This document shows, piece by piece, positions 1 to 7,153 of a stretch of 50,812 nt of DNA. Origin of the DNA: Streptomyces xiaopingdaonensis (GTDB taxonomy: Bacteria; Actinomycetota; Actinomycetes; Streptomycetales; Streptomycetaceae). Every line of letters starts with the position of its first letter. The first letter of the stretch is position 1. The DNA lies in assembly GCF_000262345.1 (NCBI RefSeq), contig NZ_AJTQ01000115.1, positions 1 through 50,812 on the forward strand. The letters are read 5' to 3'. The notes below the pieces were generated by a model. It was not told the origin of the DNA, did no database searches, and was given only the letters and a program-made list of their open reading frames with translations. Both the position numbers and the translations under genes were made by a program.

Positions 1-422
1 GCCGTCGAGGCGGCGGCAGATCTCCGCGCACCCTCCGGTCTCGTGGCGGCCGCTCGCGCCGGTGGGGCGAGCGTGCGCAGGTGGAGGGTGGCTTGCGTCG
101 GTGAGGTGGCCCCGTCGCCCGAGTGTTGTCGCTGACTTCGCGTGATTCGGCCGGTGGTGTTCGTGCGTCGGTGACGGGTGCGCGGTGATGCTTGCCGGTC
201 GGCAAGAGTCGCTTGGCGGGTCCCGCTGGGGCACCGGAGTCGGACCTGGCCGCGACCGACTCCGAAGCGCAGAAGTGTCCCCAAAATACCGACGGCAAGG
301 GCAGGTTGACCGCTCAGCGCGCCGCCGCCTCCCCGCTCAGCCTCAACGGCCGGGTGAACGTGAGGCGTGCGAGCGGCGCGACGCTCTTCGCGACCCCCGC
401 CGACGAGCCCCCCGACCTGGAC
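1..422. other. Left-edge region without a recognised gene
   Basis: No frame gives a protein I recognise. One plus-strand frame is open from base 1 to a TGA near 134 and could be the tail of a gene that starts outside the window, but its composition is Ala/Arg/Gly-rich and not convincing. A perfect palindrome lies at 191-206. The rest looks non-coding or is read only in shadow frames. Confidence 0.4.
191..206. repeat. Perfect 7-2-7 palindrome CTTGCCGgtCGGCAAG
   Basis: Two 7-base arms are exactly complementary around a 2-base centre. No T-run follows. It could be a dimeric regulator site or a small hairpin. No promoter or gene start close by tells which. Confidence 0.35.
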
Positions 423-722
423 CTACGAGGCCAACTGCCCACGTGCGCGGCGACTTGATCCCCGCCCGAGCGCGGTTTCCGGCCGGTTGATCTCGGCCCA
501 CACCGCGTCGAGGGAGAGGCCGAGGACGTCGGCGATCGACGCGATGGTGGGGAAGGCGGGGGTGGCCACGCGGCCCGACTCGATCTTCCGGTAGGTCTCC
601 GGCGAGACGCCTGCCTCCAGCGCGGTGTCGAGCATCGAGCGTTCTCCCCTCGCTCTACGTAGGAGGGCGCCGAGGCGCTGTCCGCGCTCGACCTCTTCGG
701 GAGTGAGCGGCAACCTGACCAT
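423..722 (-). CDS. Small XRE-family helix-turn-helix regulator
   Basis: This 99-residue protein is almost entirely one Cro/C1-type helix-turn-helix domain (about residues 15-70), with the typical pattern of a recognition helix around SPETYRKIESGR and a closing helix at IASIADVLGL. It should bind DNA as a dimer in the cytoplasm. The ATG at 722 lies 7 bases after a TAGAAT -10-like hexamer on the minus strand (730-735), which suggests a leaderless mRNA. It is divergent from an accessory methionine aminopeptidase, and an inverted repeat at 737-758 covers both promoters, so it probably regulates itself and the peptidase. That regulation is inferred from position only. Confidence 0.85.
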   Translation of the reverse strand: MVRLPLTPEEVERGQRLGALLRRARGERSMLDTALEAGVSPETYRKIESGRVATPAFPTIASIADVLGLSLDAVWAEINRPETALGRGSSRRARGQLAS

Positions 723-729
723 GGCGCCG

Positions 730-762
730 ATTCTAGTACCGGTAAAGTAAGGCCGGTATAGT
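730..762. promoter_or_regulatory. Divergent XRE/map promoter region with inverted repeat TACCGG-N10-CCGGTA
   Basis: TACCGG (737-742) and CCGGTA (753-758) are perfect inverted arms. The minus-strand -10-like TAGAAT of the XRE gene (730-735) and a plus-strand TATAGT (757-762) flank and overlap the arms. I could not see good -35 hexamers. The arrangement fits an operator that represses both genes, most simply bound by the adjacent XRE protein (inference). Confidence 0.5.
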
Positions 763-789
763 TATTGGTCGCATGAAAAAGGTCGCCGC

Positions 790-1569
790 ATGATCGAGAT
801 CCTGAACCCCACCCTGCTGGCCAGAGCACGGGAGACCGGTGCTCTGGTGGGGCGCATCCTGCACACGTTGAGGGGGCGCAGCGCGGTCGGCACGAGCCTG
901 CTCGACATCGACCGGTGGACCAAGTCCATGATCGACGAGGCGGGCGCGCAGTCCTGCTACGTCGACTACGCACCCTCCTTCGGCCGCGGCGCGTTCGGCC
1001 ACTACATCTGCACGGCCGTCAACGACGCCGTCCTCCACGGCCTGCCGCGCGACTACACGCTCGCCGACGGCGACCTGCTCACCCTCGACCTCGCCGTCTC
1101 CAAGGACGGAGTCGCCGCGGACGCCGCCATCAGCTTCCTCGTGGGCGACGAAAAGCCCCCGGAGAGCGTCGAGATGATCAGTGCGACCGAACGCGCGCTC
1201 GCCGCAGGCATCGCGGCCGCCGGGCCCGGAGCGCGCATCGGCGACCTCTCCCACGCCATCGGCACGGTCCTCAGCGAGGCGGGCTACCCGATCAACACCC
1301 AGTTCGGCGGCCACGGCATCGGCTCGACGATGCACCAGGACCCGCACGTCCCCAACACCGGCCGTCCGGGCCGTGGTTACAAGCTGCGCCCCGGGCTGCT
1401 GCTGGCACTGGAGCCGTGGGTGATGGCGGACACCGCCGAACTCGTCACCGACGCCGACGGATGGACGCTCCGCAGCGCGACGGGCTGCCGAACAGCACAC
1501 ACCGAGCACACGATCGCCATCACGGACGACGGAGCCGAGATCCTCACCTTGCCCGGACGGGCGCAGTAA
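790..1569 (+). CDS. map: Type I methionine aminopeptidase (accessory copy)
   Basis: The enzyme removes the N-terminal methionine from nascent proteins in the cytoplasm, using two metal ions. At 259 residues it has normal length for the bare type I family. All five expected metal ligands are in place: D100, D111, H175, E208 and E239, with H83 in VLHGLP as the usual substrate-side histidine; the spacing matches E. coli MAP almost exactly. It has no N-terminal zinc-finger extension. An AAGG sits 7 bases before the ATG. It is not beside secY/adk as the housekeeping map of actinomycetes is, but divergent from a small XRE regulator, so I read it as a regulated extra copy. A role under particular conditions is inference. 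Confidence 0.92.
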   Translation: MIEILNPTLLARARETGALVGRILHTLRGRSAVGTSLLDIDRWTKSMIDEAGAQSCYVDYAPSFGRGAFGHYICTAVNDAVLHGLPRDYTLADGDLLTLDLAVSKDGVAADAAISFLVGDEKPPESVEMISATERALAAGIAAAGPGARIGDLSHAIGTVLSEAGYPINTQFGGHGIGSTMHQDPHVPNTGRPGRGYKLRPGLLLALEPWVMADTAELVTDADGWTLRSATGCRTAHTEHTIAITDDGAEILTLPGRAQ

Positions 1570-1673
1570 CGGGTCGGGAAATGTGCGCCGTGCGGCCGTC
1601 GATGCGGAAAGTGCGTGCGGCGACTGCTGCGCCGTAGTACCTCTGGAGGTTCTGTTCTCGCGTGGAGGTGTCG

Positions 1674-2021
1674 ATGACCGTGCGCCGTGCCGTTCCCAAT
1701 GTCCGGTCGGAAGCCGTGCAGGAGAGCCGGGAGTTCTACGGCCTGCTCGGATTCGAGGAGGTCATGAACCACGGGTGGATCATGACGCTCGCCTCTCCTT
1801 CCCAACCGGCGGCCCAGGTCGGCATCATGACCGACGACAAGACCGCGCCGGTCGTCCCCGACATGAGCGTCGAGGTGGACGACGTGGACGCGGCCTACGC
1901 GGCCGTGCGCGCCGGCGGCGCGGAGATCGTGCACCCGTTGCAGGACGAGGAGTGGGGCGTGCGCCGGTTCTTCGTGCACGACCCCGATGGACGGGTGGTC
2001 AACGTGTTGAGCCATCGCTGA
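1674..2021 (+). CDS. VOC-superfamily (glyoxalase/bleomycin-resistance-like) protein
   Basis: This is a 115-residue single-domain protein with the vicinal-oxygen-chelate pattern: an early SREFYGLLGFEEV segment, a middle VDDVDAAYAAVRAGGAEIV helix, and a C-terminal FFVHDPDGRVVNVL strand. Proteins of this type bind small metabolites or drugs, or act as metal-dependent lyases or dioxygenases after dimerisation; the substrate cannot be read from the sequence. An in-frame GTG at 1662 is possible, but GGAGG at 1664-1668 is correctly placed for the ATG at 1674, which I chose. It follows map by about 100 bases on the same strand and may be co-transcribed with it. Confidence 0.8.
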   Translation: MTVRRAVPNVRSEAVQESREFYGLLGFEEVMNHGWIMTLASPSQPAAQVGIMTDDKTAPVVPDMSVEVDDVDAAYAAVRAGGAEIVHPLQDEEWGVRRFFVHDPDGRVVNVLSHR

Positions 2022-2405
2022 CGCGCGCTCCGGGCGAAGCGGGTGGCTGCGGGCTGACCGGTGCTCCCGCCGTCGGACACCGCCGGGACGGTGCGCTCAC
2101 CGCGGTCGCCGGTGCCGGGGTCGTCCAGGACGGCCCGTACGGCGGGGAGTTGCCGCGTTTTCGGGTCGGCTCGGCAGCCTCGTCCGACGCAGCGGCGCAA
2201 CCCTTCCCGCACCCGTTGCCAGGCGGCCGACGCGGCAACAGCTCCGGGCGGATCAGGGGCCGTTAGACTGCCGGGGCCCCGCCGGCGCGTGCTGGTGCAC
2301 CGGGGACGGGCCGCAGGTCGGCGACAGGCCGGCCGTGCGCCTCGGACGCACCGCGCCGCCCGCAGCCTGACGGAGCGCCCCAACCGGCCCCCGGCAACCC
2401 CCGGT
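2022..2405. other. Intergenic region between convergent genes, nothing recognised
   Basis: Open frames here are Arg/Pro/Ala-rich shadows without a ribosome binding site or a recognisable domain. The strands on both sides converge, so transcription stop signals are expected. I did not see one clear hairpin with a T-run. Confidence 0.4.
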
Positions 2406-3110
2406 TCACCCTTCCTGCTCCGGCACCGCCAGTTCCCCGAGGCGGACGAACAGGTCGCCGATCGGTCCGTCGGGTGATTCGTGCTCGGCGATGCGGCGGA
2501 CGTGCAGGCGGGTCTCCTCGTCCGAGACGGCGGCGACGGCGGCGAGCGCGACGAAGTCGTGGACGAGCTGCAACTCCAGCTCGGCGCGGGGGATTTCGCG
2601 GCCGTCGAGCCAGCTCAGCGCCGTCGTCTCGGCGAGGCCGACCCACGACCTGATCACCAGGGCCAGGCGCGGCCCCGGACCCTCGATGCCGAGGTGGTGG
2701 AGGACCTGCTCGTACGCGGTACTGCGCACCTCGTCGATGACCGCGTTGGCGTGCGGCGAGCCGGCCGCCGAACCGCCGCGCAGCAGTGCGGAGAAGCCGG
2801 GGCCGTGCTCCTCGACGAAGTCGAAGTAGCGGCCCATCACCCGCAACAGGCGGGCGCCGAGGGGGCCTTCGGCCGGCTCGGAGAAGCGGGCCGTGAGCTC
2901 GTCCGCCGCTCTTCTGACCGCCTCCTCGTAGAGGCTGTGCTTGCCGGGGAAGTAGTGGTAGACGAGCGGGCGCGAGATCCCCGCCGCCGTCGCGATGTCG
3001 TCGATCGACACCTTCTCTGGGGAGCGGTGGCTGAAGAGCTCCAGCGCCACCTCGATCAGTTGCTGCCTGCGCTCCTCGACACCCATCCGGCGCCGCACCC
3101 CGGTTGTCAT
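2406..3110 (-). CDS. TetR/AcrR-family transcriptional regulator
   Basis: The 234-residue protein has a classic TetR N-terminal DNA-binding domain at about residues 12-60 (RRQQLIEVALELF, then IDDIATAAGISRPLVYHYFPGK). The rest is a helical ligand-binding and dimerisation domain. It should act as a ligand-responsive repressor. The ligand and targets are not visible. Neighbours do not form an obvious efflux pair with it. The ATG at 3110 gives the standard TetR N-terminus. Confidence 0.9.
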   Translation of the reverse strand: MTTGVRRRMGVEERRQQLIEVALELFSHRSPEKVSIDDIATAAGISRPLVYHYFPGKHSLYEEAVRRAADELTARFSEPAEGPLGARLLRVMGRYFDFVEEHGPGFSALLRGGSAAGSPHANAVIDEVRSTAYEQVLHHLGIEGPGPRLALVIRSWVGLAETTALSWLDGREIPRAELELQLVHDFVALAAVAAVSDEETRLHVRRIAEHESPDGPIGDLFVRLGELAVPEQEG

Positions 3111-3145
3111 GGGCCAACCCTAACCAGCGTCGGCCGCCGCCGGTC

Positions 3146-3178
3146 AGGGGCAGTCGCGTCTGCCCCTCCTGTGAGGGG
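3146..3178. terminator. Overlapping alternative hairpins downstream of the sigma-like membrane protein gene
   Basis: AGGGGCA (3146-3152) pairs with TGCCCCT (3161-3167), and CCCCTC (3163-3168) pairs with GAGGGG (3173-3178). The two stems share bases and exclude each other. They lie between the stop of the leftward 679-residue gene and the start of the TetR gene. Termination or attenuation of read-through is the simplest role. Confidence 0.45.
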
Positions 3179-3251
3179 GCTTCCGGCGCGGGCCCGGGCG
3201 CCGTGGGCGCGCGCTCGATTCCGTTGCGAACATGCCGACTTGGGGCGCTCG

Positions 3252-5291
3252 TCAGGAGCCGAGCGCGCGCAGCTCGTCGCCGTCGGCGAGGCGTGCGGTC
3301 AACTTCACCCGGGAGCTCGGCTCGGCGTGAAGCTCCGCCGTGCGCCCCGCGACCGTGGCGCGCACACCCCCGCGCGCGTCGATGCCGGTGACGCCCGCGC
3401 TCCCCGCCGCGAGGACGTAGGACTCGCCGGCCGGCGACTTCCACAGCACACCGCCGACGACCTGCCGCTCCCGCGGTCCGCACGCGGGCGAATCCGACGC
3501 GCGCGCCGTCACCGCGGCGTCCCCCGGACCGTCCTCGTCCGGCCGGCGCGGCGGCCGGAACTGCACCATCGCCTGCGTGCCCCGGCCCCGCCAGGTCTCC
3601 GCGCGGGTGCAGAGCCAGGTCCCGGTGCCGGCGCCGTCCGGAAGCTGCTGGTACGCGAACGCCCAGGTGTTGACGGACCGCACGCCGCCGCCCACGAGGC
3701 CCTGGAGCCGGCAGACGCTCTGCGCCAGCGCGCGCCGCCCCGGGCTCCCGGGGCTCGCGGAGCGCGCGGCGTCCGCCGTCGCGGCGGGGGTGCCGTCGGG
3801 CCTCGGCGGCGGGCCCGACGTCAGGTGTACCGGGGTGAGTTCGCCGAGGTCCGTGAGGAAAACGGGGGCACCGTCCTTCTCGTGCAGGACGAGGCCGGTC
3901 CACCTTCGGCAGTCGCCCTCGTCCCGGCTCTTCGCGCCCGCCGTCGGCGAGGTGAGCGTGCGGGTGACGCCCTCGTCGAGTCCGAGGGGGCGCTCTTCGG
4001 CCGTCGGGGAGCGCAGGTCGACCGTGGCGGCCGAGGAGATCCAAGGGGCCGTCAGGTAGCGGACGTTGCTGTCGCTGCGGCCCAGCACCAGCGCGGCGGA
4101 AGAGGCGGCGTCTGCGCCGTCCGTGCGGACGAGGTCGAGGGCGGCGGGACCGCCGTCGGCGCCGGCCGGCTCCGCGTACCGCGCGACGCGGAGGCCGTCG
4201 TAGAGGAGGACGACGGAGGCGCCGTCGACCTCGCCGGCGTAGAGGAGCTTGGGTGCGCCGGCCGGTGGCGCGGCCGAGGTCCCCCGCACGGTGGCGACGC
4301 GGACCTCGGAACCGGGACGCGCCCACACGGCGAGGGCGCGGCGCAGCAGCGCCTCGTCCCGCACCCGCTCGCCCCGCGCCGGCCACACGGAGAGGTCGCG
4401 GCGGCTCGACTCCTCCCAGGCGTCGGGCGCCGAGACCGTCAACGCGGCCGGGTCGAGGGCCCGTTCGGACGCGGGGTTGCGGGAGTACGGCGGGGCCGCG
4501 GCCCCTTCGGGGCCCCAGCCGTCCCCGGGGAGGCCGAGCAGCGCGCCGCAGGCGGCGAGCGCCGCGAGCGCGGCGAGGCCGGCGCGCGTGTGCTGCCGGC
4601 GCCGGACGAGGTCCGTCGGCCGCGCCTGGAGTGTGCACGCGTCGAACTCGGGCGCGAGGAGCAGGTGCCGGTCCCGGCTGCCGGCGGGTTCGGGCACGCC
4701 TTCGGCCTCGCGCTGCGCACGCGCCGGCTCCTCGACACCCGCGGCGCGCAGGGTGCGTTCGACGTCGCCGGCGGAGAGCCCCTCCAGGCGGGAGAGCGCG
4801 TAGGCGGCGCGTGCCTGCCGGGAGAGTTCGCCGAGCGCCTGGTCCAGCGCGAGTTCGTCGGTGCCGCCGGGGCGGGTCAGCAGGCGCAGCCCCCAGACGC
4901 GGGGGAGGGGCGGCAGCGCGGCGGGGAGCAGGCGGCGCAGCCGCCCGAGGCGGCGGCGCTCGTCCGCGAGGACGGTGGTGAGCACCCGGAGGCGGAGCGC
5001 GGCGTACGCCGGGTCGGGCGCCGCGCCGGCGTCGGGGGCGTCGCGCTGCGCGGGCAGCGGTGCCGCGTCGGCCGGGAGCCTGCCCTTGGGAAGCGCCCGC
5101 TGCACCGCCGAGTGGGCGGCGAGCACCCGGCGCTGGCGGCCGAGCGCCGGCGACGACTGCACGTAGGCGAACCGCACCAGCCGCGGGTAGTACTCCCGCA
5201 GGACCGATTCGGCTTCCTCGGTGTCGAGCGGCGCCGAGGACGGGGTCCAGGGGGCGGGCGAGTTGGCGGACTGTACTTCCGGAAGGGCCAC
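3252..5291 (-). CDS. Membrane protein with sigma-factor-like N-terminus and large outer domain
   Basis: The 679-residue protein has three parts. Residues of about 22-45 (ESVLREYYPRLVRFAYV) resemble sigma region 2 of ECF factors. About 150-195 (ALDQALGELSRQARAAYALSRLEGLSAGDVE is the stretch, in pieces) resembles the region 4 helix-turn-helix. A single hydrophobic segment near 238-258 is followed by about 420 residues rich in acidic and small residues, probably outside the membrane. The sigma-like part lacks a convincing -10 binding motif, so it may have lost promoter recognition. Similar proteins are annotated as hypothetical in Streptomyces. The GTG at 5291 has no clear ribosome binding site, so the start is uncertain. 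Confidence 0.75.
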   Translation of the reverse strand: MALPEVQSANSPAPWTPSSAPLDTEEAESVLREYYPRLVRFAYVQSSPALGRQRRVLAAHSAVQRALPKGRLPADAAPLPAQRDAPDAGAAPDPAYAALRLRVLTTVLADERRRLGRLRRLLPAALPPLPRVWGLRLLTRPGGTDELALDQALGELSRQARAAYALSRLEGLSAGDVERTLRAAGVEEPARAQREAEGVPEPAGSRDRHLLLAPEFDACTLQARPTDLVRRRQHTRAGLAALAALAACGALLGLPGDGWGPEGAAAPPYSRNPASERALDPAALTVSAPDAWEESSRRDLSVWPARGERVRDEALLRRALAVWARPGSEVRVATVRGTSAAPPAGAPKLLYAGEVDGASVVLLYDGLRVARYAEPAGADGGPAALDLVRTDGADAASSAALVLGRSDSNVRYLTAPWISSAATVDLRSPTAEERPLGLDEGVTRTLTSPTAGAKSRDEGDCRRWTGLVLHEKDGAPVFLTDLGELTPVHLTSGPPPRPDGTPAATADAARSASPGSPGRRALAQSVCRLQGLVGGGVRSVNTWAFAYQQLPDGAGTGTWLCTRAETWRGRGTQAMVQFRPPRRPDEDGPGDAAVTARASDSPACGPRERQVVGGVLWKSPAGESYVLAAGSAGVTGIDARGGVRATVAGRTAELHAEPSSRVKLTARLADGDELRALGS

Positions 5292-5504
5292 ACACGGCTG
5301 AACGAGCGAACCCGCCCGGGGTCACCCGCGGCCTGGAGGGCACGGGCGACGCGGCCCGCCCGGCGGGCGGTCGAGGCCCTGCCCGCCCGCGCCTGGGCAG
5401 CGCGCGGGGGGAGCGGATACGCTTCCGTCCATGCGCCAACTCCACGCCACAGCAGGGGCGTTCACGCCGAGTACATCCGGGGCAGCCGCCGCCGGAGGTG
5501 CCGT

Positions 5505-6392
5505 GTGACGGACCGCATACGCTTCGGCCTCCTCGGGACCGGGGCATGGGCGGCCCGCACCCACGGTCCCGCGCTCGCCGCCCACCCGGACGTCGACCTC
5601 GTCGGCGTATGGGGACGGCGCGCGGACGCCGCCGAGGAGCTCGCCACCGCACTCGACGCCCGCGCGTACGCCACCCCCGACGCGCTCTTCGCGGACTGCG
5701 ACGCCGTAGCCGCCGCCCTGCCGCCCGACGTCCAGGCGCCGTTGGCGGCGCGCGCCGCCGCGGCCGGCTGCCATCTGCTCCTGGACAAGCCGGTGGCCAC
5801 GACGCCCGAGGGCGCCGCGGCGGTGACCGAGGCGCTCCGCGGTTCGGGCGCGGCCTCCGTCGTCTTCTTCACGCTCCGGTTCGGCGCCTCCGCCGCGTGG
5901 ATCGACCAACAGGCCGCGCGCCAGGGCTGGATGGCCGGACGTGCCGACTGGCTCTCCGACCTCTTCGGCGGCGTCGGCGTCCCGTACGACACCTCACCGT
6001 GGCGGTACGAGAAGGGCGCCCTCTGGGATCTGGGGCCGCACGCGCTCTCGGTGCTGGTTCCGGTGCTCGGTGCGGTCGAGGAGGTCCGCGCGGTGGCGGG
6101 CCCGGGGGACGCGGTGCAGCTCTCGACGGTGCACGCGAGCGGCGCCGTCGGCTCCTCGCTCCTCAGCCACTCGCTGCCGCCCGGCGACCACGGGGCGCAG
6201 GTCGAACTCCACGGTGCGGCCGGGCACGTCGCGCTCCCCGAGTCGCAGGACGGCGCGGGGGAGGCGTACCTCCGCGCCGTCGACGCCCTGTTGACGGCGG
6301 CGGGCGGCGGTCCGCGCCACCCGTGCGACGCGTTCTTCGCCGAGGACGTCACGCGCGTCCTCGCGCGCGCCGAGGCGGAACTCGCCCGCTGA
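5505..6392 (+). CDS. Gfo/Idh/MocA-family NAD(P)-dependent oxidoreductase
   Basis: The 295-residue protein begins with a Rossmann fold (RFGLLGTGAWAARTHGPAL) and carries the family EKP-like signature as LLDKPVATTPEG near residue 90. The C-terminal half has the alpha/beta domain that binds sugar-like substrates, including DLGPHAL with the conserved histidine region. Family members oxidise or reduce hydroxyl groups of sugars, inositols or related compounds. The substrate is unknown. I start at the GTG at 5505, because GGAGG at 5494-5498 is 6 bases upstream and the Rossmann motif follows at once; a longer frame upstream is only open antisense to the previous gene. It precedes a response regulator by about 50 bases. 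Confidence 0.85.
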   Translation: MTDRIRFGLLGTGAWAARTHGPALAAHPDVDLVGVWGRRADAAEELATALDARAYATPDALFADCDAVAAALPPDVQAPLAARAAAAGCHLLLDKPVATTPEGAAAVTEALRGSGAASVVFFTLRFGASAAWIDQQAARQGWMAGRADWLSDLFGGVGVPYDTSPWRYEKGALWDLGPHALSVLVPVLGAVEEVRAVAGPGDAVQLSTVHASGAVGSSLLSHSLPPGDHGAQVELHGAAGHVALPESQDGAGEAYLRAVDALLTAAGGGPRHPCDAFFAEDVTRVLARAEAELAR

Positions 6393-6441
6393 GCCGCAGC
6401 GGCGCGGTGCCCCCGCGCCGCCCGTCCCCGGAGCCTTCGCC

Positions 6442-7089
6442 ATGCGCGTAGTGATCGCCGAAGACCTCTTCCTTCTCCGCGACGGCCTCGTGCGCATGCT
6501 GGACGCCTTCGACTTCGAGATCGCGGCCGCCGTCGGCACCGGGCCCGAACTCGACCGCGTGTTCGCCGAGTTGGAGCCGGACGTCGCCGTCGTCGACGTC
6601 CGGCTGCCGCCCTCCTTCAGCGACGAGGGGCTCCAGTGCGCGCTCCGGGCCCGCCGCCGGCGCCCCGGGCTGCCGGTGCTGGTGCTCTCGCAGCACGTCG
6701 AGCAGTTGTACGCGCGCGAGCTGTTGGCGGACGGCGCCGGCGGGGTCGGGTACCTCCTCAAGGACCGCGTCTTCGACGCCGACCAGTTCGTCGACGCCGT
6801 CCGCCGCGTCGCTGCCGGCGGGACGGCGATGGACCCGCAGGTGATCCAGCAGCTCCTCTCCCGCCGCGCGGCCGACGAGCCGATGGGGAACCTGACGTCG
6901 CGCGAGCGCGAGGTGTTGGAGCTGATGGCGCAGGGCCGGTCGAACACGGCCATCGCTGCGCAGCTCTTCGTCACCGAACGCGCCGTCGCCAAGCACACGT
7001 CGAACATCTTCGGGAAGCTCGATCTGGCGCCCTCGGACGACGACAACAGACGCGTACTCGCCGTGCTCGCATACCTCGACCGAGGCTAA
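6442..7089 (+). CDS. Orphan NarL/LuxR-family response regulator
   Basis: A 215-residue two-domain regulator. The receiver domain has the acidic pocket at E7/D8, the phosphorylation aspartate D52 in VVDVRLPP, and the conserved lysine in YLLKDRV. The C-terminal LuxR helix-turn-helix runs from LTSREREVLELMAQG to FVTERAVAKHTSNIF. It should bind DNA when phosphorylated. No histidine kinase gene is present in the flanks, so its partner is elsewhere or absent. It lies between an oxidoreductase and a secreted glycosidase, which may be its targets (inference). Confidence 0.92.
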   Translation: MRVVIAEDLFLLRDGLVRMLDAFDFEIAAAVGTGPELDRVFAELEPDVAVVDVRLPPSFSDEGLQCALRARRRRPGLPVLVLSQHVEQLYARELLADGAGGVGYLLKDRVFDADQFVDAVRRVAAGGTAMDPQVIQQLLSRRAADEPMGNLTSREREVLELMAQGRSNTAIAAQLFVTERAVAKHTSNIFGKLDLAPSDDDNRRVLAVLAYLDRG

Positions 7090-7153
7090 ACCCTCCGATA
7101 CCGTCTCGCTCACGACAGAACGGACATATAAGTCTCGACGAGTGGGGCGTACG

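Noticed and set aside
2263..5652. Very long open frames antisense or offset to the membrane protein and TetR genes (over 1100 codons)
   Set aside because: Arg/Pro/Gly-rich composition typical of shadow frames in high-GC DNA; no domains and no ribosome binding sites.
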